Source: Parvibaculum sp. (GTDB lineage: Bacteria > Pseudomonadota > Alphaproteobacteria > Parvibaculales > Parvibaculaceae). Taken from it: a stretch of DNA of 64,000 nucleotides. The notes under the pieces were generated by a model. It saw only the letters and a program-made list of their open reading frames with translations, was not told the origin of the DNA and ran no database searches. The translations under genes and the position numbers were made by a program. Below are positions 1-8,910 of this stretch, piece after piece (position 1 is the first letter of the stretch; each line of letters begins with the position of its first letter). Location: the NCBI RefSeq assembly GCF_030651915.1, contig NZ_JAUSBV010000007.1:62001-126000 (forward strand), read 5' to 3'.

Positions 1-633
1 ACGGCGCGACGGATGGCGCGCGCGAGAGAGGTGCTTGAGACGCAGGTTCAGGCGCTGCTGGCCACGCATGCGGTTCTCTTCCCCTTTGGCTATGTCGAGG
101 CGGATGCGGCGGGGCTCGCCGCTGCGCCGTCCGAAACTCGCCTGCGGGCGCTTGCCGCCATTCTAAAAGCCGTGAGCGGGCGTGCGTATGGTCCGCGCAT
201 GGAAGGTTTGGCGGCAATTGAGGCGGCGCTGCTCGACCGGACGCTGGGCCGGGGACGGACGCTCAATGGCGTCAAATTTGCGTTGACGCGCGGGCGGCTT
301 CTGGCCGTGCGGGAAATGGCGGCTGTGCGGAAGACACCGACCCTGCGGCTTGCGCCGGGCGAGGGCGGCACATGGGACAACCGTTTCAAGGTGGGGCTGG
401 AGGCCGGGGGAGGGCATCCATACCTTGATGTGCGCGCGCTCGGCATCGAAGGGCTTTCGGCGCTGGATGCGGCAGGTTGGGTGCCGCCGCTCGCTCCCAA
501 AGCTGTGCTGATGGCCTTGCCGGCGCTTTGGGCCGGGGAATCGCTTGTGTCCGCGCCCCATCTGGGGACGCTCGCTGCTGAAGTGAAGGCGCGTGCATCC
601 TTGGCGTCTTGCGAATTTTTTGCCCAAGTCTGA
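1..633 (+). CDS. tilS: tRNA(Ile)-lysidine synthetase TilS, C-terminal part (cut by window start)
   Basis: The reading frame is open at the left edge of the window, so only about the last 210 residues are seen. TilS modifies cytidine 34 of the minor tRNA-Ile with lysine so that it reads AUA. The N-terminal PP-loop ATPase domain lies outside the window, so the call rests on the C-terminal substrate-binding type sequence and on the position directly ahead of ftsH, which is the usual tilS-ftsH order in proteobacteria. The visible part has no catalytic motif. It could be another protein with a similar tail, but the context makes TilS much the best choice. Confidence 0.75.
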   Translation, partial: TARRMARAREVLETQVQALLATHAVLFPFGYVEADAAGLAAAPSETRLRALAAILKAVSGRAYGPRMEGLAAIEAALLDRTLGRGRTLNGVKFALTRGRLLAVREMAAVRKTPTLRLAPGEGGTWDNRFKVGLEAGGGHPYLDVRALGIEGLSALDAAGWVPPLAPKAVLMALPALWAGESLVSAPHLGTLAAEVKARASLASCEFFAQV

Positions 634-688
634 GGCTTGCCATCCCTGGCGCGGTTGATGCTACATCCGGGAAATCAGTCCAAAGGCC

Positions 689-717
689 TTGGTAAACCTT
701 TATATGGTCACTATGTT
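689..717 (+). promoter_or_regulatory. candidate sigma-70 type promoter of ftsH
   Basis: TTGGTA (689-694), a 17-base spacer, then TATGTT (712-717), in the 175-base gap between tilS and ftsH. The match is fair, and no typical heat-shock promoter was recognised. An experimental transcription start is not known. Confidence 0.35.
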
Positions 718-808
718 TCTCATAGATTAGAAACGGTCGAGGGCAGGGTTGTCTTTGGCACATCCTCTGCATCGCTGAGCCTGTCGTCAGGTAGAGAAGG
801 TAAGACCT

Positions 809-2716
809 TTGTCCAATTTCAAGAATTTCGCCGTCTGGGTGCTGGGTGCGCTGCTGTTGATCGCGCTTTTTAACCTTTTTCAGGGTCCGGCGCCGCAGAG
901 CAGCACGTCAACCGCGATTGATTACTCGCGACTGCTGTCCGACGTTGAAGCGGGCACGGTGCGCGAGGTTACGATTCAGGGCGACAAGCTTACGGGCCAA
1001 TATGCCGACGGTCGCCGCTTCTCGACGATCGCGCCGGCCGATCCGGCGCTGGTCGAACGGTTGCACAGCAAGGGTGTTCAGATCACCGCCAAACCATCTG
1101 ACGAGAACGTTCCGTCGCTTCTCGGGGTTCTCGTTTCCTGGTTCCCGATGCTGCTCCTTATCGCCGTCTGGATTTTCTTCATGCGCCAGATGCAGGGCGG
1201 TGGCGGCAAGGCCATGGGCTTCGGCAAGTCGAAGGCCAAGCTTCTGACCGAGCGCCACGGCCGCGTCATGTTCGACGATGTCGCCGGTATCGATGAAGCC
1301 AAGGATGATCTCACCGAGATCGTCGACTTCCTGCGCGATCCGGCCAAGTTCCAGCGCCTCGGTGGCCGCATTCCGAAAGGCGTGCTGCTGGTCGGCCCGC
1401 CCGGCACCGGCAAGACGCTTCTGGCGCGCGCGATCGCCGGCGAAGCGAATGTACCGTTCTTCACGATTTCCGGCTCCGATTTCGTCGAGATGTTCGTCGG
1501 CGTTGGCGCCAGCCGTGTGCGCGACATGTTCGAGCAGGCGAAGAAGAATGCACCTTGCATTATCTTCATCGACGAAATCGATGCGGTCGGCCGTCATCGC
1601 GGCGCCGGCCTCGGCGGCGGCAATGACGAACGCGAGCAGACACTGAACCAGCTGCTGGTCGAAATGGATGGTTTCGAGCCCAATGAAGGCATCATCCTGA
1701 TCGCGGCGACCAACCGCCCGGACGTTCTCGACCCGGCACTTCTGCGCCCCGGCCGTTTTGACCGGCAGGTCGTGGTGCCGAACCCGGATGTCATCGGCCG
1801 CGAAAAGATCCTCAAGGTCCATATGAAGAAGGTACCTTTGGCGCCGGATGTCGAGCCTCGCACCATCGCGCGCGGGACGCCGGGCTTCTCGGGTGCCGAC
1901 CTTGCCAACCTCGTCAATGAGGCGGCACTGATGGCGGCTCGGCGTGGCAAGCGTCTTGTCACCATGGCCGATTTCGAGGACTCCAAAGACAAGGTGATGA
2001 TGGGCGCCGAGCGCCGCTCGATGGTGATGACCGAGGAGGAAAAGAAACTCACGGCCTATCATGAGGGCGGCCACGCGCTGGTTGCGCTGCACATGCCGGA
2101 CTCCGATCCGATCCACAAGGCGACGATCATTCCGCGCGGCCGTGCACTCGGCATGGTGATGCGCTTGCCGGAACGCGACCAACTTTCGGTTACGCGCGCC
2201 AAACTCAAGGCTGACCTCGCGGTTGCCATGGGCGGCCGTATTGCCGAAGAGCTGATCTTCGGTCATGACAAGGTGACGTCCGGCGCTTCGTCCGATATTT
2301 CGATGGCGACCAAGTTGGCGAAAGCCATGGTCACGCGCTGGGGCATGAGCGACAAGCTCGGGCCGCTTGCCTATCAGGATAACGAGGAAGAAGTGTTCCT
2401 CGGTCACTCGGTGGCGCGCCACCAGAATATGTCCGAGGAGACGCAGCGCCAGATCGACGCCGAGGTACGCCGCATCGTTGAAGAAGGTTACGAGACAGCG
2501 AAAAAGGTCCTGAACGAACGTATCGACGATCTGCACACGATCGCCAAGGGTCTGCTCGAATTCGAGACGCTTTCGGGCGACGAGATCATCGGCCTTCTGA
2601 AGGGTGAGTTGCCGGTGCGCGAGCGCGGTGAACCCGAAAAAGCCGATGTGGGCCCGGTTTCTTCCGTGCCGACAACGGGTCCCATCGGGGCGCCGCCGGC
2701 GCCGCAAGGAACCTGA
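809..2716 (+). CDS. ftsH: ATP-dependent zinc metalloprotease FtsH
   Basis: Membrane-bound AAA+ protease that degrades damaged membrane proteins and short-lived cytosolic proteins, including sigma-32 in many proteobacteria. The 635-residue protein has TM1 at about 8-24, a periplasmic domain, TM2 at about 108-126, Walker A GPPGTGKT at 196-203, Walker B IIFIDE at 251-256, and the zinc motif HEGGH at 418-422. The length is normal for the family. The chosen start is TTG at 809, because the protein then begins right before TM1 and AGAGAAGG lies upstream. The tail is rich in Pro and Gly and probably disordered. A strong terminator follows. The rpoH gene of the same window encodes its likely substrate. 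Confidence 0.97.
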   Translation: MSNFKNFAVWVLGALLLIALFNLFQGPAPQSSTSTAIDYSRLLSDVEAGTVREVTIQGDKLTGQYADGRRFSTIAPADPALVERLHSKGVQITAKPSDENVPSLLGVLVSWFPMLLLIAVWIFFMRQMQGGGGKAMGFGKSKAKLLTERHGRVMFDDVAGIDEAKDDLTEIVDFLRDPAKFQRLGGRIPKGVLLVGPPGTGKTLLARAIAGEANVPFFTISGSDFVEMFVGVGASRVRDMFEQAKKNAPCIIFIDEIDAVGRHRGAGLGGGNDEREQTLNQLLVEMDGFEPNEGIILIAATNRPDVLDPALLRPGRFDRQVVVPNPDVIGREKILKVHMKKVPLAPDVEPRTIARGTPGFSGADLANLVNEAALMAARRGKRLVTMADFEDSKDKVMMGAERRSMVMTEEEKKLTAYHEGGHALVALHMPDSDPIHKATIIPRGRALGMVMRLPERDQLSVTRAKLKADLAVAMGGRIAEELIFGHDKVTSGASSDISMATKLAKAMVTRWGMSDKLGPLAYQDNEEEVFLGHSVARHQNMSEETQRQIDAEVRRIVEEGYETAKKVLNERIDDLHTIAKGLLEFETLSGDEIIGLLKGELPVRERGEPEKADVGPVSSVPTTGPIGAPPAPQGT

Positions 2717-2747
2717 GCCGGGCCGCCGGACGTTGAATGGAGATCGG

Positions 2748-2774
2748 AAAGGGAGGCTTGAGCCTCCCTTTTTT
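2748..2774 (+). terminator. rho-independent terminator of ftsH
   Basis: AAAGGGAGGCT pairs with AGCCTCCCTTT around a two-base loop, followed by a T run. It is nearly identical to the terminator at 3253-3280. Confidence 0.9.
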
Positions 2775-2801
2775 GTTTGCCGCGCGCCCTAGATCGTTTT
2801 T

Positions 2802-3232
2802 CAGTTGCTGGGCGGGATCATGGCGGCGGCGATTCTCTATCTCATCGCGTCGGCAAGGCGAGCTACGACATCGGCGTCAATGGGCTCGCCGCCAACGGCT
2901 ATGCGGAGAAATCTCCCGGCGGCTACAACCTGCAATCAGCGGCCATTATCGAAGTCGTGCTCACCTTCGGTTTTCTGATCGTCATTCTGGGCGCGACGGA
3001 CAAGCGCGCCCCTGCCGGCTTTGCGGGCATTCCGATTGGCCTTGCGCTGGCGCTGATCCATCTGATCAGCATTCCGGTCACGAATACCTCGGTCAATCCG
3101 GCGCGCAGCACCGGTCCGACAATCCTTGAAGGCGGCGTCGCGATCGATCAGCTCTGGTTCTTCTGGGTAGCGCCCATCGCGGGCGCGATCCTGGCAGGCG
3201 TCGTCTACAAATGGCTCGGCAAGGCGGACTAG
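2802..3232 (+). pseudogene. aqpZ: aquaporin Z remnant, 5'-truncated and frameshifted
   Basis: The reading frame from about 2852 to 3232 encodes the C-terminal half of an aquaporin: it carries the second NPA box in [12 protein letters not shown], flanking membrane segments and the closing segment near VYKWLGKAD. Upstream, 2802-2852 encodes the preceding helix ([17 protein letters not shown]) in another frame. The two join if one G is restored near 2851, where SGKASYD is expected. The first roughly 85 residues of a normal AqpZ, with the first NPA box, are missing. The 5' end lies just after the ftsH terminator. I see no RBS or start that would yield a working channel, so this is a decaying fragment. 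Confidence 0.85.
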
Positions 3233-3252
3233 GTTCGCCCACATCGAAATGG

Positions 3253-3280
3253 AAAGGGAGGCCGCCGGCCTCCCTTTTTT
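3253..3280 (+). terminator. rho-independent terminator after the aquaporin remnant
   Basis: AAAGGGAGGCC pairs with GGCCTCCCTTT around loop GCC, followed by TTTTTT. It could also stop leftward transcription only weakly, because there is an A-rich stretch on the other side. Confidence 0.85.
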
Positions 3281-3298
3281 GCGTCCATTGCGGATCGT

Positions 3299-3622
3299 TC
3301 AGTGCTGTCTGTCCGGCAATCGCAGCACCAGTCCATCAAGCTTGCCGGTGACCTCGATCTGGCAGGCGAGGCGGCTCGTCTCCCGCACGTCTTCGGCAAA
3401 TTCGAGCATGCTCTTTTCGAGGCCGTCTGCCGCGGGGCCTGTTTTTGCAAGCCATTCGGGGTCGACATAGACGTGGCAGGTGGCACAGGCAGCGGCGCCG
3501 CCGCAATCGCCGTCGATGCCGGGCACGCTGTGCTTCACCGCGGCTTCCATCGCCGAGATGCCGTTTTCGGCCTCGACCCTGTGTTCGGTTCCGTTTGCTT
3601 CGATGTATCTGACGACAGTCAT
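3299..3622 (-). CDS. 2Fe-2S ferredoxin (adrenodoxin/putidaredoxin type)
   Basis: A 107-residue plant/adrenodoxin-class ferredoxin with the cluster ligands Cys40, Cys46, Cys49 and Cys87, in the spacing C-x5-C-x2-C-xn-C. It should pass electrons to the cytochrome P450 encoded directly upstream, 11 bases away on the same strand. This P450-ferredoxin pairing is standard for CYP153 systems. No ferredoxin reductase is encoded in the window, so one must be supplied from elsewhere. Confidence 0.93.
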   Translation of the reverse strand: MTVVRYIEANGTEHRVEAENGISAMEAAVKHSVPGIDGDCGGAAACATCHVYVDPEWLAKTGPAADGLEKSMLEFAEDVRETSRLACQIEVTGKLDGLVLRLPDRQH

Positions 3623-3633
3623 TTCCGTCTCCT

Positions 3634-4902
3634 TCAGGCGTGCAGCCGCACGGGCAGATTTGCATAGCCGCGTACGAAGTTGGAGCGGACTCGCTCCGGT
3701 TCGCGCAACACTTCGATGCGGCTAAAGCGTTGCAGGATTTCTTCCCACAGAATGCGAAGTTGCATCTCCGCGAGCCGGTTGCCGACGCAGCGGTGAATAC
3801 CGAAGCCGAAGGAGAGGTGCTGGCGCGGCCGTTGACGGTCGATAATAAACTCATCTGGCCGGTCGATCGCCGTCTCGTCGCGATTACCGGAGACGTACCA
3901 CATTACAACTTTGTCGCCCTTGCGGATGGTCTTGCCGCCGAGCTCGGCATCTGCAACCGCCGTGCGGCGCATGTGGGCCAGCGGCGTCTGCCAGCGGATG
4001 ATTTCCGGTACCATGCTGTCGATCAGCGCGGGGTTGTTTCTAAGCTTTGCATCTTCCGCGGGATTTTGGTGGAGCGCATAGACGCCACCCGTCATTGAGT
4101 TCCGTGTCGTGTCATTGCCGCCGACAATCAGCAGCAGCACGTTGCCAAGATATTCCTCGGGCTTCATGTTCCGCGTCGCAGGTGAATGGGCGAGCATCGA
4201 AATCAGATCGGATTTGGGTTCCGTCAGGTTGACGCGTTCGTTCCACAGGTTCTGGAAGTAACCGGCGCATTCGAGGAGTTCCCCTTTGCGCTGTCCCCAA
4301 CTGTCGATGATACCGCCGCCGGGTTCGGCGGTGGTGACGTCCGACCAGCGCGTCAGTTTGCGACGCTCGGCGAAAGGAAAATCGAACAGCGTTGCCAGCA
4401 TTTGCGTCGTTAATTCAATCGACACATTGTCCACCCAATCGAATTCCTCACCGACCGGCAGGTTGTCGAGAACGCGGCAGACCCGCTCGCGGATCGTGCC
4501 TTCCAGCTTCGCCAGATTTCCTGGCGCGACGATGGGGCTTACCGCCTTGCGCTGTTCGTCGTGGCGCGGCGGGTCCATGGCGATGAAGTTCGGCAGCTGA
4601 AGCCCGTCATCGCCACCTTTCTGGATGTTGTCGTCGATGACGATGCCGCCATAGCCTGCTTCTGAGGAGAAGACCTGGTGATTTGTGTCGACGGCCATAA
4701 TGTCGTTGTATTTCGTCACCGACCAATAAGGCCCATAGGTGCTTTCGGCGCAATAATGCACCGGGTCTTCCCGGCGCAGGCGGCGGAAATAGTCGCCCTC
4801 GACATTGCGTTCGAAAAGGTCGGCCCGGCTCACGTCAATCCGGTCGAGGGGGAGGCTGTCGGCCTCCGTCGCAGTGGTGGTCGCGGATGCAAGTGCGGTC
4901 AT
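3634..4902 (-). CDS. cytochrome P450, CYP153-type alkane terminal hydroxylase
   Basis: A 422-residue soluble P450. The I-helix motif GGNDTTRNS is at 261-269, the ExxR motif EIIR at 300-303, and the heme loop [10 protein letters not shown] has its thiolate at Cys372. The [10 protein letters not shown] signature and the tail of the heme helix resemble CYP153 enzymes, which hydroxylate the terminal carbon of medium-chain alkanes; this family placement is recognition, not an alignment. The start at 4902 was chosen over a longer frame because GGGAGGAAA lies at proper distance. The next gene is its ferredoxin. A TetR gene runs divergently, with palindromic operators in between. Confidence 0.9.
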   Translation of the reverse strand: MTALASATTTATEADSLPLDRIDVSRADLFERNVEGDYFRRLRREDPVHYCAESTYGPYWSVTKYNDIMAVDTNHQVFSSEAGYGGIVIDDNIQKGGDDGLQLPNFIAMDPPRHDEQRKAVSPIVAPGNLAKLEGTIRERVCRVLDNLPVGEEFDWVDNVSIELTTQMLATLFDFPFAERRKLTRWSDVTTAEPGGGIIDSWGQRKGELLECAGYFQNLWNERVNLTEPKSDLISMLAHSPATRNMKPEEYLGNVLLLIVGGNDTTRNSMTGGVYALHQNPAEDAKLRNNPALIDSMVPEIIRWQTPLAHMRRTAVADAELGGKTIRKGDKVVMWYVSGNRDETAIDRPDEFIIDRQRPRQHLSFGFGIHRCVGNRLAEMQLRILWEEILQRFSRIEVLREPERVRSNFVRGYANLPVRLHA

Positions 4903-4930
4903 GGCGTTTCCTCCCGGTGGCCTCATCCTT

Positions 4931-4973
4931 GTTATTGAGTATAATATCAATAACAATTGAGCAAAGAGTCAAT
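4931..4973. promoter_or_regulatory. two tandem operator palindromes between P450 and tetR genes
   Basis: Site 1 is GTTATTGA-N8-TCAATAAC (4931-4954), a perfect palindrome. Site 2 is ATTGA-N8-TCAAT (4956-4973), with the same core and the same 8-base spacer. The centres are 22 bases apart, about two helix turns, so two dimers could bind on one face. They lie 29-71 bases upstream of the P450 start and are the natural target of the divergent TetR regulator. Confidence 0.7.
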
Positions 4974-5070
4974 ATGAGTTGATATGACCTATCCGCCAGC
5001 GGGTTGCTCCGGCCCGATCCGTCTATACTTGCCTTGGAAAGCCGCCGATTCCCGAAGGAGACTGCCCGCC

Positions 5071-5691
5071 GTGACAACCGCCAGATCCGCACGCACCAGG
5101 CTTGCGCCGGAGGTCCGCCGCTCACAACTTCTCGAATGTGCGCTTGCGGCCTTTGCCGAACATGGTGTCGCCCGTGCCACCCATTCCCATGTCGCGGAGC
5201 GGGCGGGGGTCTCGGTGCCGGCCGTTCATTCCTATTTCCGCACACGGGAGGATCTGGTGACGGCGGTTCTGGGCGAGGTCGAGACCTATCTCATCGAGAT
5301 CGTGTCGCGGTCACTTGGTGGACCGAAGTCCGTGTCTGAGGCGCTGACTGAGCTCGCCGTCAATTTCGCGCGCGATGCGAAGGACAAGCCTGACATGATC
5401 AAGGTCTGGCTCGATTGGAGCACCGGCGTGCGTGCGGATGTCTGGCCGCGCTACATGGATGTGCTGGAGCGGCTGCACGGTATTGCCCGAAAGGTTCTGG
5501 AGCGCGGCAAGCGGGAAGGGGTCATTCCGCAGGGTCTCAATGTGAAAGCGGCGGCGCGCGTCTATCTCGGCGGCGGGCACACAGTGGCGCTCATGCAGTT
5601 CTCGGATGCAACATCCAGCGAATTCGAGGCGGTGATCGATCACCTTGTTCGAGCGGCGATGGGTATGGGCGTTGAGGCAGCGCCCGTTTGA
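5071..5691 (+). CDS. TetR/AcrR family regulator, probably of the CYP153 operon
   Basis: A 206-residue one-domain regulator. The helix-turn-helix is at about residues 20-65 (the region with HVAERAGVSVPAVHSYFRTRE), followed by a helical ligand-binding domain. The GTG start at 5071 is preferred over an upstream ATG because AAGGAG (5055-5060) lies ten bases ahead. The gene is divergent from the P450, and the gap holds two palindromes, so repression of the P450 operon and of itself is the simplest model. The ligand could be an alkane, alcohol or fatty acid; this is inference. It resembles the BetI-like branch of the family. Confidence 0.85.
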   Translation: MTTARSARTRLAPEVRRSQLLECALAAFAEHGVARATHSHVAERAGVSVPAVHSYFRTREDLVTAVLGEVETYLIEIVSRSLGGPKSVSEALTELAVNFARDAKDKPDMIKVWLDWSTGVRADVWPRYMDVLERLHGIARKVLERGKREGVIPQGLNVKAAARVYLGGGHTVALMQFSDATSSEFEAVIDHLVRAAMGMGVEAAPV

Positions 5692-5733
5692 GCGCCGCTC
5701 GCGGGCCATGATAGCCCGTGCTAGAACTCAGCT

Positions 5734-6543
5734 ATGTTCCAGCGCCCACAGATATTCGGCATTCTAAACATTACGCCGGACAGCTTTTCCGATGGCGGCC
5801 GCTATTTCGCCGCCGACGCCGCCATCGTTCACGCAAGGCAGCTCATCGCCGATGGCGCTGATGTCATTGATATCGGGCCTGCCTCGTCCAATCCCGACGC
5901 TGCGCCCGTGCCGGCCGAAGAGGAAATCCGCCGCATCGCACCTGTCATAGAGGCCTTGGCGAATGAAGAGCTTGTGCTGTCCGTCGACAGTTTCCGGCCC
6001 GAAACGCAGGCCTATGCGCTGGCGCATGGCGCGCGCTACCTCAACGACATTCAGGGCTTCGACGACGCGCATTTTCACCCGGCGCTGGCGGTATCTGGCG
6101 CACGCCTGATCCTGATGCATTCGATTCAGGAACGCGGCAATGCGGACCGGCGCGCCGCGCCAGAGGGCGACATTGTCGAGCGCATTTGCCGCTTCTTCGA
6201 GGAGCGGATCGGGCGGCTCGAAAGGGCCGGCGTTGCACGGGACCGTCTGGTCCTTGATCCCGGGATGGGCTTCTTCCTTGGGCCGAAGCCTGAGACGTCT
6301 TTTGAGGTGCTGGCGCGGCTCGGTGAGCTCAAATCCCGCTTCGGGTTGCCGCTGCTGGTCTCGGTTTCGCGGAAATCCTTCCTGCGCGCCGTCACCAGCC
6401 GGGCGCCGCAGGAGGCGGGACCCGCCAGCCTCGCGGCCGAATTGCTCGCGGCGATCGGCGGCGCAGACTACATCCGGACGCATGAACCGCGCCCCTTGGC
6501 TGACGCATTAACTGTCTATGGTGCCCTGAAAGGCCAAGGATGA
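5734..6543 (+). CDS. folP: dihydropteroate synthase
   Basis: Joins 6-hydroxymethyl-dihydropterin diphosphate to p-aminobenzoate in folate synthesis; it is the target of sulfonamides. The 269-residue protein starts with the first family signature (GILNITPDSFSDGGR) and has the second, DIGPASSNPDA, where most homologues have GxxSTRPG. The typical SRKSF motif (phosphate-binding) is near residue 210. The position just ahead of glmM matches the common folP-glmM order, and thiD follows. The RBS at 5734 is weak. Confidence 0.92.
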   Translation: MFQRPQIFGILNITPDSFSDGGRYFAADAAIVHARQLIADGADVIDIGPASSNPDAAPVPAEEEIRRIAPVIEALANEELVLSVDSFRPETQAYALAHGARYLNDIQGFDDAHFHPALAVSGARLILMHSIQERGNADRRAAPEGDIVERICRFFEERIGRLERAGVARDRLVLDPGMGFFLGPKPETSFEVLARLGELKSRFGLPLLVSVSRKSFLRAVTSRAPQEAGPASLAAELLAAIGGADYIRTHEPRPLADALTVYGALKGQG

Positions 6544-6704
6544 AAGATTTGGCAAGAAAACGTTAACTGCAATGGGCTCATAGAATTCTAATATCCGCCA
6601 CATATGCTGCGTATTGCGGTTATTGAGGGGGCATGTCGGGGTCCGAATTGGGGGGCGCTGGCAGGCCGGAATTGAAGAGACAAGGCGCAAGGACCATTCG
6701 ACTG

Positions 6705-8051
6705 ATGTCGCGCAAGTATTTCGGTACCGACGGTATTCGCGGCAAGGCGAATACCGGTCACATGACCGCGGAGACCGCGTTGCGCATCGGCATGGCCGCG
6801 GGCCGTGTTTTCCGGCGCGGCGACCATCGCCATCGTGTCGTGATCGGCAAGGATACGCGGCTTTCGGGTTACATGATCGAACCGGCGCTCACTGCCGGAT
6901 TTACATCGATGGGCATGGACGTCTTTCTGTTCGGGCCACTGCCGACGCCGGCCGTCGCGATGCTGACGCGCTCGCTTCGCGCTGATCTGGGCGTAATGAT
7001 TTCGGCCTCGCACAATTCCTTCGAGGACAACGGTATCAAGCTCTTCGGACCCGACGGTTTCAAGCTGTCCGACGAGGTCGAGCTTGCGATCGAGCATCAC
7101 ATGGACAATGGCCTTGCTGACAATCTGGCAGGTTCGCGCGATCTCGGCCGCACCAAGCGCATCGAGGATGCGCAGGCGCGCTATATCGAGCATGTGAAGC
7201 ATAGTTTTCCCAAGCAGCAGACGCTGGAGGGGCTTCGCATCGTCATCGATTGCGCAAATGGCGCGGCCTACAAGGTTGCGCCTGCCGTTCTGTGGGAGCT
7301 TGGCGCGGAAGTCGTGCAGGTCGGCACCGATCCCAACGGCTTCAACATCAATGACGACTGTGGTTCGACCGCACCTGCCCGCATGTGTGCCGCCGTGCGC
7401 GAACGCCGGGCGGATATTGGCATCGCGCTCGACGGCGACGCCGACCGTCTGATCGTCGCCGACGAGAACGGCAAGATCATCGACGGCGACCAGATCATGG
7501 GGCTGATCGCGCGACACTGGAAGCAAATGGGTACGCTTTCGGCACCCGGCGTCGTTGCCACGGTGATGTCCAACCTCGGTCTCGAACGCTTCCTTGCGTC
7601 GCTCGACCTCGGTCTTGTGCGCACACAGGTTGGTGACCGCTATGTGGTCGAATATATGCGCGAGCATGGCTACAATGTCGGCGGCGAACAGTCCGGCCAT
7701 ATCGTATTGAAGGACTTCTCGACCACCGGCGATGGGCTCATTGCGGCCTTGCAGGTGCTGGCGGTCCTGAAGGCCGGCAACAAGCCCGTGAGTGAGCTCT
7801 GCCATCTGTTCGATCCGTTGCCACAGCTCCTCAAGAATGTTCGCTTCAAGCACGGCGAACCGCTTCGGGAGAAGGAAGTGGAAGAGGCAATCCGCGACGG
7901 CGAGGCGCGCCTTGGCAAGACCGGACGCCTCGTTATTCGAAAGTCGGGTACCGAGCCCTTGATCCGCGTTATGGGCGAGGGCGACGACGCAGGGCTGGTC
8001 AGGGCCGTCGTCAACGACATTGTCTCCGCGATCGAGCATAATGCCGCCTGA
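6705..8051 (+). CDS. glmM: phosphoglucosamine mutase
   Basis: Converts glucosamine-6-phosphate to glucosamine-1-phosphate for peptidoglycan and lipopolysaccharide precursors. The 448-residue protein starts [13 protein letters not shown], as GlmM proteins do. The active-site phosphoserine is Ser102 in the loop ISASHNSF, the metal loop DGDADR is near 245, and the sugar-binding segment GGEQSGH is near 325. The start at 6705 is chosen over an ATG-like start 72 bases upstream because AAGGA (6689-6693) precedes it and the family begins there. It lies about 160 bases after folP. Confidence 0.97.
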   Translation: MSRKYFGTDGIRGKANTGHMTAETALRIGMAAGRVFRRGDHRHRVVIGKDTRLSGYMIEPALTAGFTSMGMDVFLFGPLPTPAVAMLTRSLRADLGVMISASHNSFEDNGIKLFGPDGFKLSDEVELAIEHHMDNGLADNLAGSRDLGRTKRIEDAQARYIEHVKHSFPKQQTLEGLRIVIDCANGAAYKVAPAVLWELGAEVVQVGTDPNGFNINDDCGSTAPARMCAAVRERRADIGIALDGDADRLIVADENGKIIDGDQIMGLIARHWKQMGTLSAPGVVATVMSNLGLERFLASLDLGLVRTQVGDRYVVEYMREHGYNVGGEQSGHIVLKDFSTTGDGLIAALQVLAVLKAGNKPVSELCHLFDPLPQLLKNVRFKHGEPLREKEVEEAIRDGEARLGKTGRLVIRKSGTEPLIRVMGEGDDAGLVRAVVNDIVSAIEHNAA

Positions 8052-8082
8052 CGGCAGCTGGCATTAGCGGGACGTTCTTTTC

Positions 8083-8910
8083 ATGGGTTCACTTCCTCAA
8101 GGCCGCGTGTTGATCGTGGCCGGTTCTGATTCCGGCGGCGGCGCCGGCATCCAGGCCGACATCAAGAGCGTCACGGCGATGGGCGGTTTTGCCATGACGG
8201 CCGTCACCGCGATCACGGTTCAGAACACGCTCGGCGTGCACGGCATCCACGAGGTGCCGGTCGACATCGTGCGGGCGCAAATGAGGGCGGTGCTCGACGA
8301 CATTGGTGCCGACGCCGTCAAGACCGGTATGTTGCACAGCGCGGAAATCGTCGAGGCGGTGGCCGCCGAACTTGGCGAACATGCCGAAGTGCCGTTCCTC
8401 GTTGTCGATCCGGTCATGGTGGCGAAGGGCGGGGCGTCGCTGCTCGAAGGTTCCGCCATTGCGGCGTTGAAGGAAATGCTTGTCCCGCTTGCAACGCTCG
8501 TCACACCCAATGTGCCGGAGGCCGAAGCCTTGACCGGCCGCCGCATCGCCGATCTGGACGGTCAGAAGGCGGCGGCGGACGCTCTGCTGGGGCTCGGATG
8601 CGACGCCGTGCTCGTCAAGGGTGGGCATCTCGAAGGCGCAACGCTTTTCGATGTGCTGGCGACGCAGGAGACGATCCAGGTCTTTTCCTCGCCGCGGATC
8701 GAGACGCGGCACACGCATGGCACGGGCTGCACGCTTGCCTCGGCCATCGCGGCCTTGCTGGCACAGGGTATCGAACTTTCGCTCGCCGTCGAAACGGCGC
8801 GCGACTATGTGCATGAGGCGATCCGCACCGCACCCGGCTTCGGCCGCGGCAACGGCCCGCTCAATTTCCATGCTGCGTTCGGCGAGGACGCCGAGCCTTC
8901 ACGCCACTAG
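8083..8910 (+). CDS. thiD: hydroxymethylpyrimidine (phospho)kinase ThiD
   Basis: Phosphorylates HMP and HMP-phosphate for the pyrimidine half of thiamine. The 275-residue ribokinase-like protein has the N-terminal GSDSGGGAGIQAD substrate loop (residues about 14-26), the second loop VDPVMVAKGG, and the C-terminal anion-hole motif HGTGCTLASAIAA. It follows glmM by 31 bases. Its stop overlaps the end of the convergent MocR gene by 12 bases. The thiC operon is elsewhere in the window (22-25 kb), so the thiamine genes are not clustered. Confidence 0.95.
   Translation: MGSLPQGRVLIVAGSDSGGGAGIQADIKSVTAMGGFAMTAVTAITVQNTLGVHGIHEVPVDIVRAQMRAVLDDIGADAVKTGMLHSAEIVEAVAAELGEHAEVPFLVVDPVMVAKGGASLLEGSAIAALKEMLVPLATLVTPNVPEAEALTGRRIADLDGQKAAADALLGLGCDAVLVKGGHLEGATLFDVLATQETIQVFSSPRIETRHTHGTGCTLASAIAALLAQGIELSLAVETARDYVHEAIRTAPGFGRGNGPLNFHAAFGEDAEPSRH

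Noticed and set aside
908..2707. 599-residue open frame opposite to ftsH
   Set aside because: Shadow frame. The forward strand has all FtsH motifs, and the reverse protein has no domain or RBS.
6588..8039. 483-residue frame opposite to glmM
   Set aside because: High-GC shadow of glmM; codon pattern follows the forward gene.
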